A stretch of DNA of 64,000 nt from Heterodera schachtii (GCA_023374025.1 SIJG01000063.1:566216-630215); one strand, 5' to 3'. Positions 22,295 through 34,045 are shown, numbered from the stretch's first letter. Program-made: numbers and translations. Notes: generated by a model from the sequence alone, not told the origin.

Positions 22295-22530
22295 TCAGCC
22301 TCTTCGACAAGATGAATTATGCTTTTTAAAGTATTCCGTGCCACGGCAATACCAAAAATGGGCACCGCAGCGACAACGTATATTGGAAAAGATTTTTAAT
22401 AATAGGATGAATTTCATAATTTATTTACATGATCACACCCATCAAATCTCTCAACTGGACTCTTAAATAACATGGACATTTGATAAATCGACAGACAACA
22501 TTTTCTGATAATTGTTTGTCTCTTAAATTT
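22295..22530 (-). pseudogene. Second orphan RING2 exon pair
   Basis: Duplicate of 15346-15577 (RCRCGAHFWYCRG-type exon and DKQLSENVVCRF exon), with the same frameshifting insertion before the catalytic cysteine. The lesion predates the duplication. Confidence 0.6.
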
Positions 22531-23121
22531 GCCTTAATAATTTTAACAAACATAAATTATTTTAATGAAAATTATGCACAAAATTTTGTACAAATGTCCC
22601 AATTTTGAGGTATAAAAGAAAATAACGGGCATATTGATAAGCCCAGCTTTTTATTTATTGATTTTTTTAGATTTTACTGTTTAATTTTTTTCAATAGTTA
22701 CATAATTGGCCTAATAAAAACACTTTACAAAACACTCTATTTGTACTTCTTGCAATTTTATGCCTTTTTAACAACCTTTGGTGCCTATTAAAAAAATTAG
22801 TGCCTAAAAATCCGGGTTATTAAACTAATTTTCTTTTTTTTTAAATGGGTTATTTATTTTTCTGGATTTTCTTCGCTAAAACTCAAATTTTGCCTTAAAT
22901 TGGATGAAACAAATTTTGTGAAGAAATTGAGTTCTTTGAACTGTTTAAAATGGATTGCAATTAAAAGAAGAAAATTTTTGTTTAAAAATTTATGAATAAA
23001 TATTTTAATGCCATTTAATAATTATTGCACAATTAGTAAAGCAGCTTATGATTTTATGGTTCATACAGCAATAACAATTAGATAAATACCCTTTAGAAAA
23101 TTGTATAAATTTTAGTTTAAA
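22531..23121. repeat. Duplicated flank joined to the 3' end of the heptad-repeat gene
   Basis: 22531-22897 continues the duplicate of 15578-15940. At about 22898 it joins sequence matching 7645-7960, i.e. the last codons and 3' flank of the heptad-repeat gene (TTGGATGAAACAAATTTTG). Confidence 0.6.
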
Positions 23122-26100
23122 GTCATTTTTACAATTTCTCATCAGGTTTATCTTCAAAAATGTCATGACGTTCTTGAGATGTGTGAGTCATCTCATGCTC
23201 TTAAAATAAAGGTTTATCAAAAATTATTTTTTTGTCTTTTTTAAAATTATAATTTTTCAAATTCTTAATGAAATGGTATGTTCAACCGGTGTTAATTAGG
23301 TCGTTTCATAAATCCGCCATTTTAGCGAATTTTTCGACAAAACTTGGCATAACCTTGCTTAAAGGCAATCAAATTTTACATTCTTGGTACCATTCGATAG
23401 GCCAGATTTTTCTTTATTAGCCTGAGAATCATTTTTCACACGATAACCACTATAAATAAGTAAACGTATATGTTGGATTTTTCTTTAAACATTTTCACAT
23501 TGAGTTTTTTTTTTTTTTTGATTTTTATGCAACAAAATAAAAACATTTGACAAATTTTTGAAATAACTTTCAAAATTTCCAATTTCTTTGCAACCATAAA
23601 ACCGAGAAATATCTTTACATCAGCCTCGGCAATATAAATCATAGTCACCATTAATAATAAAATCCGGCACCGCAGCGACAAACCACCTTAAAAAGATTTT
23701 TTTAATGCAATAATGAATTGGAATTTATATAATAATTAATATTTACAGTATCGCATCCACCATTTTTCTCGATTGGAATTTTGCATTCGGGGCATTTTCT
23801 AAATCTGTTGACGACCATTTCTGATAATTGATTGTCTCTAAATTTTTTTCTTAATAGCGTAAAAAGAATGTAAATAGCTTTTAATCGAGTAACTTTTTCG
23901 CATAACCCAGTTTATTTTATATTGTTTTTTTTTTGTTTTTACTTAATTATTGTAAGATTAATTAATTAATTAATTTTTGTTTTTGACTACTTGAGATTTT
24001 TTTCACGGCTTTGCTGTTCGGCGAACTGTTCGCATGTCAATTTGTTGTGCTCTTCTGCCCATTTTTCATTGCATTTGCGACACATTTCGTAATTGCATTC
24101 GGGGCAATGAAATTTCAGCTTAGCATATGGTTTATGTTTCGATTTAAACAATTTTAATAAAGCATTATATAGGTTATTGTTAGCGACGGGAAGTGGACAA
24201 TCCATGTCAATGGCATAATTGCATTTAGGACATCTAAATTAGTAGTTAATTATTAATTTAATAATTCATAATTATTCTTAAATGACCGTTCCAAGCAAAG
24301 ACCAGCCGCAGAAACACAAAATTCAACACACTGATTTTCCAGAGTTACAATTGCCTCATGCTCATCGGATAACACAGATTTTAATTCTTCTTAATTAAAG
24401 AAAAAATTTCATATAAATATATTTAATTATAATTTACGCCATGGAATTGTATTTTCACATTTCTCCGCCATGCATTTCAGTCCCAGCGAACCGCGCGCGA
24501 ATGGTTTCGTTTCGAGTGCCGCTTTTGTGTAGCGTTTAAGGCATTCTCGGCAGAAGGCATGCGATTCTTAAAATAAATTTATTAATTTTAATTTAAATTG
24601 CCATTTTTATTTTAATTGCTTTGCCTTTTTGTTCATTGTTTGAGCTGCAACCAAAAATTGCGTCGCCCATTAAATGATCACAGAAACAGAGCTGATCATT
24701 TTTTACAAATTCATAGCAAATCGGGCATTCCAAGCAGTCATCAGGCACTTTTGCTTTTTCTATTAAATTCATTTTTATGTTTTTTTAATTTAATTTTTAC
24801 CATTTTCATCAAAATGTTCCAATTCTTCAAAACCAAATTCCTTAGCTGCAGAAGCACACAATTCCGCGCATTGGTTCTCCAATGCTTGAATTGACTCCAG
24901 CTTACCAGGTAACACTGCCTTTAATTCTTCTAAATTTATTGAATTAAATTAAGATTAATTTTTAAAATTTACAATTAATTAGAAATTAAAAATTAATGTT
25001 TTTGTTACGCCATGGAATTGGATTTTCACAATTCTCCGCCACGCATCTCAGTCCCAGCCAACCGCGCGCGAATGATTTCGATTCAAGTGCCACTTCTGTG
25101 TAATTTTGAAGACATTCTCGGCAGAAGGCATGCGATTCTTAAAATGATATATTAAATTTGAAAAATTATTTAATTTTATTATTTTTTTCATTTAATTTTT
25201 GCCTTTTTCTGTCTCGTTTGAGCTACTGTAGTCATTAATTTTGTCCTCCATTAAATGATCACAACAACAGAACTGATCAAATTTTATATCATCAAAGCAA
25301 AAAGTGCATTTCATAGAGTCCTCGGGCACATTTGCTTTATCTATTTGAAAATTTTCTTAATAAAAGTTAATAATTTTCAAATTTCCACAATTTTATCTGC
25401 TCAAGATTTAAAAAGAATTAAAAATTTTAAATTTTACCATTTTTGTTTCTTATTTTCCGAGTTAAAAACATACTTTTAAACGAATTTTTTTATAATGGAA
25501 GAATAATTCATTAAATTATTTAATATTATAAATTACCACTTTCAATTTTTTAAATTTAGTTTTTTTAGCTCGAATTCGTTAATTAGTATTAAGGTTTTTA
25601 TTTTAATAAATTCCCAGTTTGAAAAAAATTAAAAAATAAAATATATATATATATATATATTTGGTAATTTTTAAATTAAAACGAAACACTTCAAATATTC
25701 CATCGTTAAACACCAATTATTTAGCCTTAACATAAAAATTAATTGTTAATTAAATATATAATATATATTTAAATATTTTAATGGCTTTTACCTGTTTGCT
25801 GCTGGCTGCTTGAACTGCCGTTACCAGAAATTCTTTCCGCCATTAAATGATCACAGAAACAGAGCTGATCAAATTTTACATTTTCAGAGCAGAAATTGCA
25901 CTCCATACATTCAGCAGGAACAATTGCTTTTTTTATTAAAAATAAAATTCAATTTTAATTTTATTATTTTTAAATTTTTCTATATTTTTATATTAATTGC
26001 TAATATAAACTAATAAATTTTATTATCATTCGCATAATAATGACTTTGTTCAGCAGAATGTTCATGTGCATTCAAAAATTCACTTTGATATTTTGGACTA

Positions 26101-27093
26101 TTCAAGGTTTCGTCAACGCCATTTTGTTCAACAATTCCTTCTAAAATATTAAATATTTTATTATGTCGAATTATTAATAATTATGCTATAAAATTTATTA
26201 TTAAAATTATTCATAATTAGCTTCATTTTTTGTGATTATTTCGATCATAATTATGCATTTCTATAAATTGTTTTATAATAATATTTTTAATTACTCTTCT
26301 TCTGATTTTTACCCTTCTGCTGCTCATGCAAACCGATTGCTTTTCCTTTTGATTCAAAAATATTCAAAAATTTAGGCGAAATAATTTTTTTATAAATTTC
26401 CTAAATTTAATAATTATTTAAAAATTATTTTTTGTCCCCTCAATTACTTTGTTCTTCTTTTTACCGCTTTCTTCATGACTTTTCTCTACGCTGCTTGAAG
26501 ATGAAGCAACATTTTGTTTAATTCTCTCTAAAAAATATTTAATAAAATTTATTTATTTACTAATTTAGATTTTAATTTGATATTTGTTTATTTAAATTTA
26601 AAAAGTTTTTCATGCAAAAATATTTTTACCGTTTTTAACACTTTGTTCAATTTGTGATTTGATAGATTTTTCTTTCGGGCGAACAATTTTTGAAAATTTG
26701 GGTGACATTATCATTTCAACAATTGCCTAAATTAAATTTTAAAAATTAAATTTATAAACATTTTTATCTACCTTTCCTTTTTTGGTCTTTTTCATTTCTT
26801 CATTATTCTCCTCAAATTGCTCATTAGCATCAACGATGACGTCATCAGAATCTGATGTATTTTCTAAAATTCATTAGAATAAATATAGATGTGCCTATTT
26901 GATCAGAAATCTCGACAAATATCCATTAATTAAAAATTTTTTTTGTTTTCTTCAAAAATTAAGCATTTCGAAAATAGTTCGCTGTGTTACCTTTGTCAGT
27001 AAAATGTTTCGGATTTGTCCCATAAATTTGTTGAGCCAACCCAAAAAATACGCAAATATATAATAAAATAATGATTATGGTATTTAAGGTCAT
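23122..27093 (-). CDS. RBR copy C: multi-RING1 gene with altered RING2 end
   Basis: Signal-peptide exon 27093-26991 after an acceptor-like TTTAG. Exon 2 is in frame here (ENTSDSDDVIVDANEQ). Charged exons with SPKF units near 26730-26635 and 26405-26300, then RING1-a exons near 25930-25792, 25330-25195 and 24765-24630, HAFCREC exons near 25140-25010 and 24565-24440, linkers, IBR (near 24237-23992), RING2 first half (near 23840-23746; CPECKIPIEKNGGC). The final RING2 exon reads CRCGAGFYY and stops at 23653-23651, losing the last zinc ligands; alternatively a weak donor after CRC could join the tail exon near 23200-23125 (EHEMTHTSQERHDIFEDK), as copy 0 does with a better donor. Upstream, its promoter segment is triplicated. 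Confidence 0.65.
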
Positions 27094-27282
27094 ATCTAAA
27101 TAAAAATTATTGAAGTTTTTTTTAATAAAATTTTTTTTTAAAAATGCGACCCAGAAAAAATCGAGAAAATAGAAGCTTTAATTTTCTCGTGTTGTACAAC
27201 ACTAAAAATAATATTTTAATAAAATAATAATTCTAATAATGAAAAAGGAGCATTATTTAAGCATTATTCACTCATTGGAAAT

Positions 27283-28975
27283 TGATATGCATGACGTAAA
27301 CATATTACGATATTAGAAAATGTATAAAAACAAAATTGAATATTTATTAATAATTCTACTCAAAACTGATCATTAAATGTAAATCAACAAATACTCTCTA
27401 CACAAATTCTAAATCCAATAATTTACGAGTAAATTAAAATAAAATTAATTTGAATCAATTATCTTACGCAAATATTTTTTTATACAATACATTTACTTTT
27501 TTTCCTCACTCATTTTATTTCTATAAATTTGAAATACAAGAAAAAAATGCTTCAAAATGCTTACAAGAGATTTAAAAAATGGTTTCGCTGTTTTATGTTT
27601 GCTCAAACAGATGTAGGAATTTTGAAATTAAACAAAAATCGTTTACACGTGAATAAATTTTAACTAAAGTTCGGCTAAATGCCTCCCAAAATTTAGAAAA
27701 TAGAAAATTGAAGATGTAAAAAAGGGCTCCCGGTAAATTGGACACCGGAAAATTGGACACCAGAAAATTGGATACCAGAAAATTGGACACTAGAAAATTG
27801 GGCACTAATGGAAATTTGGACACCGGAAAATTGGACACTATAGAGTATAAAAATTAAATTTAAAATATATAAACAAAAATTTTGATATGCATGACGTAAA
27901 CATATTACGATATTAGAAAATGTATAAAAACAAAATTGAATATTTATTAATAATTCTACTCAAAACTGATCATTAAATGTAAATCAACAAATACTCTCTA
28001 CACAAATTCTAAATCCAATAATTTACGAGTAAATTAAAATAAAATTAATTTGAATCAATTATCTTACGCAAATATTTTTTTTTATACAATACATTTAATT
28101 TTTTTCCTCACTCATTTTATTTCTATAAATTTGAAATACAAGAAAAAAATGCTTCAAAATGCTTACAAGAGATTTAAAAAATGGTTTCGCTGCTTTATGT
28201 TTGCTCAATCAGATGTAGGAATTTTGAAATTAAACAAAAATCGTTTACACGTGAATAAATTTTAACTAAAGTTCGGCTAAATGCCTCCCAAAATTTAGAA
28301 AATAGAAAATTGAAGATGTAAAAAAGGGCTCCCGGTAAATTGGACAGCGGAAAATTGGACACCAGAAAATTGGACACCAGAAAATTGGACACTAGAAAAT
28401 TGGGCACTAATGGAAATTTGGACACCGGAAAATTGGACACTATAGAGTATAAAAATTAAATTTAAAATATATAAACAAAAATTTTGATATGCATGACGTA
28501 AACATATTACGATATTAGAAAATGTATAAAAACAAAATTGAATATTTATTAATAATTCTACTCAAAACTGATCATTAAATGTAAATCAACAAATACTCTC
28601 TACACAAATTCTAAATCCAATAATTTACGAGTAAATTAAAATAAAATTAATTTGAATCAATTATCTTACGCAAATATTTTTTTTTATACAATACATTTAA
28701 TTTTTTTCCTCACTCATTTTATTTCTATAAATTTGAAATACAAGAAAAAAATGCTTCAAAATGCTTACAAGAGATTTAAAAAATGGTTTCGCTGCTTTAT
28801 GTTTGCTCAATCAGATGTAGGAATTTTGAAATTAAACAAAAATCGTTTACACGTGAATAAATTTTAACTAAAGTTCGGCTAAATGCCTCCCAAAATTTAG
28901 AAAATAGAAAATTGAAGATGTAAAAAAGGGCTCCCGGTAAATTGGACAGCGGAAAATTGGACACCAGAAAAGAAA
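27283..28975. repeat. 600-bp promoter segment in three tandem copies
   Basis: A unit starting TGATATGCATGACGTAAACA occurs at 27283, 27883 and 28485 (periods 600 and 602 bp); the third is cut short near 28972 in the GGACACC arm. The unit is the DNA just upstream of copy C's signal-peptide exon, also present once before copies A and B (13849, 20809). Confidence 0.85.
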
Positions 28976-29766
28976 AAGTGTGGAAACACACCATCATTGT
29001 TCTTCTTCATTCTTTTCCAGTTTGTCCGATGTCAATGAAGGGGTGCCGCGGTGTCCAAATTTACATTTATTTTTTTGAGTGTGCTAAAATACTTCCCATC
29101 AAAATAGAGCACTCTCTGAAGAACAAGTAAAAATATAAACAAAATTTCATTAATAAAAATTTAACATATTTAAATAATTTGGCTCAGTTTCAACCCAATT
29201 AATCTTTACATTGTATCATTCAATCCAAAAATTTAATTGATATTCGGTAACCCCAAGAATTTTTTTTATTAACTTTAGAATTTTTCAAAAAAAAATTCAA
29301 TGCGTTTTTAAAAATTGTATGCACCTAATCTATTGAATGATATCATCCAAATATATTGTCTAGAAAATAGTCTTTTAACATGTTTGTTTTCGTTATAGAC
29401 TAAATAAAATTTATTTCGGTTTTATGCTGGATTTGAACCCGGGACTTCCTCCAAAAATGTGAATTTAACTAACTGAGCCACCCAATTCTGTTTATTTTCC
29501 TCACGTTGCCATCATCACTGAAGGAAAACGCAGCTAAAATTTCGGTTTCAAAATATAGCAAGAAACCAAAAAATTATGGTAATTCTAAATCGAGATTTTG
29601 GCTGTTTTTTTCACTTAAAATTGACGGCTCAGTTAGTTAAATTCGTATTTTGGAGCCCGGATTTTGAACCAAAAAACACTAATCTCGAAAATTGAGCTTT
29701 CGAGAATTGGCCCAAATGGATACTGGATTCGTGATAAATGACCTCGAAAACCTAATGAACTTGTTT
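28976..29766. other. Intergenic with paired tRNA-like boxes
   Basis: No gene. Contains a minus-strand tRNA-like segment (29490-29424; TGGCTCAGTTAGTTAAATTC, then GGGTTCAAATCC) and a plus-strand one (29625-29670; GGCTCAGTTAGTTAAATTC, then GGATTTTGAACC). Neither forms a full cloverleaf: the T stem and acceptor stem do not pair. Confidence 0.5.
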
Positions 29767-30460
29767 TTATGACATTATAATTTTCAATGACGCATTTTCC
29801 ACTGACGCATTTTCGGGAGCCACTTTTCTTACTTTTTCTCCATGAGTTGTCTGGGTTTCCAACATAATTTTTTGACCTCTACACTCATTCATTTTCTTCA
29901 AATTGCCAACAGATAAAATCAAAGATTGGTGATCATGATGAGAAGAAGAAGAAGCATTGTTGTGATGCTGATTTTCTTCCAAGCCAATGCCAAAAACAAT
30001 CACATTTTTAGGATCTTCCTCGCCCCAGCAGTAGGCGAATGCCTCAGAAATAGACGGATTTTCTGTGAAAATTTATCAAAATTTGATGACAAAAACTCAA
30101 TAAAATTTTTGAAAAATTTTTAATTAGTGAGTCTTTACCCTTGTTTTTTGAAGTGGATGATGATGATTCAGTTGATAGAGTTTTATACATATTTTTTGAA
30201 ATGGATGATGATCTGGTTAATAGAGTTTTATCCTTATTTTTTGAAGTGGATGATGATCTGGTTAATAGAGTTTTATCCTTATTTTTTGAAGTGGATAATG
30301 ATCTGGTTAATAGAGTTTTATCCATATTTTTTGAAGTGGATAATGATCTGGTTAATAGAGTTTTATCCTTATTTTTTGAAGTGGATGATGATCTGGTTAA
30401 TAGAGTTTTATCCTTATTTTTGAAGTGGATGATGATTCGATTGATAAAGTGATTTTCCAT
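29767..30460 (-). CDS. Lys/Ser-rich 15-residue repeat protein, unknown function
   Basis: Two minus-strand exons in phase: 30460-30139 and 30062-29767, 205 residues. Exon 1 is about seven copies of a 45-bp unit encoding SSSTSKNKDKTLLTR. Exon 2 is not repetitive (AFAYCWGEEDPKNVIVFGIG, then SSSSHHDHQSLILSVGN). No signal peptide seen. The plus strand of the repeat is also open (FFEVDDDLVNRVLSL repeats), but only the minus strand gives a start codon, a donor-acceptor pair (AAGG|GTAAAG; TTTTCACAG) and a sensible second exon. No family recognised. Confidence 0.5.
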
Positions 30461-31204
30461 TGTGTGGAAATGTCAAGGAAAATATTTGTCGCTGTTTTCA
30501 GAAAATTAATATGGAATTTGAAAATTTTCACCTAAAAAATTATTAATATTATTATTTTGGCTCATTGAAGATAGGAATTATTTATAAATAAAATTTTTAT
30601 TATTTTTATAATTAACTTTTTCTTTTTTCAACAATTTCTGCATTATTTTTTCAATTATCTAAAGAAAACATTTATTAAAAATGGTAAAGCTAAGTAAATA
30701 TAGAAATTAAATACATTTATTAAAATCAATCACAAATTCCTTAAATTCTATTAATTATTGAATTGAAAAGCATAAAAAAATAAGCACAAAATGAATATAA
30801 TGGATAGAAAGACCTATTTGGTGCTTTTTAATATTTTGATCAGTTTACCTCAGTTGGGCGCCAGCATGTTATTGGGTTTTCAACCAAATCCCATCAATCT
30901 TGGTATCGTTCGAGAGCTCCTAACATGCTCTATTCGCATGCAAAATTCCAAAAAATATCATTAAAGTTTAAAAAAAGTTTTCGAGCCAAAAAAGTTGGAA
31001 AATCTGGTTTTTTGAATTCCTCTGGACAACATTACTTTTTTGAACCTTAACGAAAAATTTATCAACAATGTTGGATTTGGTTGACAAAGAAAAAAGTTAT
31101 AGGCAAAAACGTGCTGGCGCCCAAATGTGCCAGCGCCCAACAGATTGGTAGGTTTTATACCTTTTTACCGTTCTCAATTGGCATTGGCTAGAGGGAAGAT
31201 AAAA
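30461..31204. other. Intergenic with inverted-repeat element
   Basis: AT-rich; the only structure seen is the element at 30848-31145 described separately. Confidence 0.5.
30848..31145. mobile_element. MITE-like inverted-repeat element
   Basis: TTGGGCGCCAGCATGTTATT at 30855 and its inverse AACGTGCTGGCGCCCAA near 31109-31125, with a further inverse GTGCCAGCGCCCAACAGA right after. About 300 bp with no coding capacity, more GC-rich at the ends than its surroundings. Looks like a small non-autonomous inverted-repeat transposon. Confidence 0.5.
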
Positions 31205-31495
31205 TTAATTTTTCATTAAAATATATATTAAAACTTTAAATTTTACTTTTATTTCAAATTTAACTTGCTGATCATTTGCCACACATAAGGCGGGATCAAA
31301 AACGAAAAAAGCCTTTTTTCTTTCTATGGAATATACAAGAATTTTGTTGGTTGGAGTGCAGTTGTGAACCTCGACTTGGTTCTGTTTTTCCAGAAGTGAT
31401 TTGATATGGAAATGAACGCATTTTATGGGCATTATTCCTCCGACAAATAAATAAAAGAAAATTGGAAATTGAGTAATTTTTGCGCGGCACATCAT
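31205..31495 (-). CDS. Small secreted-type protein, hypothetical
   Basis: A single-exon reading gives 96 residues: a hydrophobic N-terminal segment (FPIFFYLFVGGIMPI), then a short region with cysteines (VHNCTPTNKILVYSIERKKA, DPALCVANDQQ). A possible donor CAGCAA|GTTAAA near 31270 could remove the lysine-rich end. No family recognised; it might be one exon of a longer gene. Codon content is better than the local AT-rich background, which is the main support. Confidence 0.35.
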   Translation of the reverse strand: MMCRAKITQFPIFFYLFVGGIMPIKCVHFHIKSLLEKQNQVEVHNCTPTNKILVYSIERKKAFFVFDPALCVANDQQVKFEIKVKFKVLIYILMKN

Positions 31496-31849
31496 TAAAT
31501 CTAGTATTTAAAAAATAAATATAATATAAATATATATTATAGTTTTTTTTATTAATAAAAAAATTAATTTAGAGTGAATGATGGCTTCCCAAATTTATTG
31601 ACCAGATACATACATAAATGACAATAAATAAAATTCAATAAATCAATTTTTATGTATTTAAAGAAATTTATTTAATAATCTACCAATTGAATTATTTTTA
31701 TTATGACGTTAATATTAGAAAAATTGCATTTATTCATTTTATTCAGTGATTAATTTTTTTGGGTTAAAAATCCACACCTAAAAATTTATGAGTGAATAAA
31801 AATTCAAAATAATACAAAAAAAAAAATTAAAGCAGGGCAAAAAATAGGT

Positions 31850-32066
31850 AAATTAGTCCGAAGGTGCTTGATAGGGCAGACGATTTCGGATCTTTATTAA
31901 AGCAAAGCGGTAAAGCGCTTTGAGCTTAAAATCCGAAGCGCTACACTTAGCAAGCGGCGCCAAAATCGTTGCAACGACGTGCGCCGAGATCGCGGATGGC
32001 CGAGTGTTTTGTGCCGCCGGCACATCGGGGGTTTGGATCCGCCGTGCTGCGAGTGTTTTTTTTCTT
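31850..32066 (+). mobile_element. GC-rich tRNA-like (SINE-type) insertion
   Basis: A GC-rich block between AT-rich flanks. It contains a box-A-like TGGCCGAGTG (31997), a box-B-like GGTTTGGATCC (32030), a GTGCCGCCGGCAC hairpin between them, GCGGAT pairing with ATCCGC, and a T9 run at 32055-32063 that could end Pol III transcription. It interrupts sequence otherwise matching 9510-9560 of the RBR flank. Tail and target-site duplication not resolved. Confidence 0.45.
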
Positions 32067-32355
32067 GGTTTTTTCTGTCTATACCTAATTTGTCTTAAAT
32101 ATAACAAATTTTTAGAAACAGTTTTAGAACACTTAATAAAATGGTTTCCATCCAACCAATAAAAAATCTCGAAAAATTTTGGCTTTACAAAAATGTGAAA
32201 ATCTTCTTTATTTATAAATAAATTTATAATATGGAATTTGTAACCCGTTTCGTTTCATATTTCTTGGAATTTCAGAATTTTTTTTTCATATTTTTTGTAA
32301 TCAAAAAAAATATTTCCATTAGCAAATAAATTTATTTCCAAATTTAATTTTAATT

Positions 32356-34045
32356 TCACCTGCTGCACTTGTGGCTATAATGATCAGCCAACGGATCAGC
32401 TCTCTCTCCACAACAATACCAAAAACAGGTACCGCAGCGACAGTTCAGCTTACAATTAAAAAAATTAAAATAAAAATATTTTTAAAAATAATTTAAATTT
32501 AAAAATAATCCTCCCAAATTACAAATTTGCATCCATAAATTTTCTCGGCATGTGTTTTGCATCCCGGACATTTTGCATATTTACGTTTTTTGATTTCCTC
32601 TTCTGTTTTCTGTTTGTCTCTAAACAATTTTTAAGATTATGAAAATTTTTTTTTAATTTTTCATATTTTTACGAGTTGTTTTTTTTTGTGAAAAATCCAA
32701 AAAATCTAGAGATTCTATTTTATCCTTTTCATTTGACTGAACTTAATTGATATATTCGGTATCCTCAAGAATTTTTTTTATTTAACCAGAATTTTTCAAA
32801 AAAGTTCAATGAGTTTTAAAAAAAGTTATGGACAAACAAATTCTGATTTAGATTTGTTGAAATTTTTTTCTACTTTGTAATAAAAATTTGGAAATTAATA
32901 ATATGATAGACACCTGCTAGGGCTATTGAATGATACCATCCAAATATATAAAATAGTTAGAATGAATTGCTTTTATTTTGATTGCATAAAAGTTTTTTTT
33001 GAAAAATTTAAATACTTTCAGCTATTCTAATAAATCGCATAATTACTAAAAAGCGTCATCCGATTTGACTCAATGTAAATAAAATTACAAAAAATTTGTC
33101 TGAAATGAAAAATTCAATCCTTTTAGAATTAAAAATAATTCACTTTAACTGTACAATAAATTCAATTGGTATTTGTGTGGCATTGAATTTTATTTTTTAA
33201 TTAACTATTACTTTTTTATTTTCTCACCTAAATTCACGATTTTTTTGTTTGGCGAACTGTTCGCATGTAAATTGGTAGTGTTCTCTTTAGCCCATTTTAA
33301 ATTACATTTGCGACACATTTGGTAATGGCATTTGGGACAATAAAATTTCAATTTTTCATTTGGCTCAATAGCTTTTTGTTCATTATTGAGGTCATTGTCA
33401 GTGACAGTAATTAGAGCATCCATCTCAACGACACAATTGCATTTCGGGCATCTAATTAATAGTTAATTAAGTAATAAAATTCTTAATTTACCGTTCCCAG
33501 CAAAGACCAGACGCTAAAGCATGCAATTCAGCGCAGCAATTTTCCAGAGTTTTAATGATTTCAAGCTCATCCAATGCTGCATTTTTTTAAATTCTTCTTA
33601 AATACTTCAGTAAAATTTAATATATTATTCATTATAATTTACGCCATGGAATTGGATTTTCACATTTCTCCGCCATGCATTTCAGTCCCAGCCAACCGCG
33701 CGCGAATGGTTTCGTTTCGAGTGCCGCTTTTGTGTAGCCTCTAAGGCATTCTCGGCAGAAGGCATGTGATTCTTGAAACAAAATTAATGATTATAATTGC
33801 CATTTTTCATTTAATTGTTATACCTTTTTGTGCATTGTTTGAGCTGCTACCAATAATTGCTTCGCCCATTAAATGATCACAAAAACAGAGCTTATCATAG
33901 TTTACAAGTTTATAGCAAATTGGGCATTCCAAGCATTCATCGGGCACTTTGGCTTTTCCTTTACATTTCGAAACATTCAATAATTTTTGAGAGAATAGGA
34001 TTTGCATGACTGGAACCTCTTCGCAATTTCCCCCCCCCCCCATTC
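32356..34045 (-). pseudogene. RBR copy D: 5'-truncated, frameshifted
   Basis: Minus-strand exons: RING1-a (near 33963-33825; CPICYKLVNYDKLCFCDH), HAFCRECLRGYTKAAL (near 33773-33645), a degraded linker (near 33600-33490), IBR (33452-33215), RING2 (near 32622-32527; YAKCPGCKTHAEKIYGC) and CRCGTCFWYCCG ending at stop 32356. In the IBR exon two extra bases near 33260-33285 shift the frame after CRKCNLKWAKEN, destroying the final His/Cys pair. Signal peptide and charged exons are absent; homology ends near 33960, short of a C-run (34031-34040). Confidence 0.7.

Noticed and set aside
23125..23205. RBR tail exon ending PDEKL as an ER-retention signal
   Set aside because: Retention signals are KDEL or HDEL at the very end; DEKL does not match and the other tails end VKLKK or VVKL.
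28050..28867. Plus-strand 71-codon frame repeated exactly at 28050 and 28652
   Set aside because: It is part of the 600-bp promoter repeat, extremely AT-rich, with no splice or family support.
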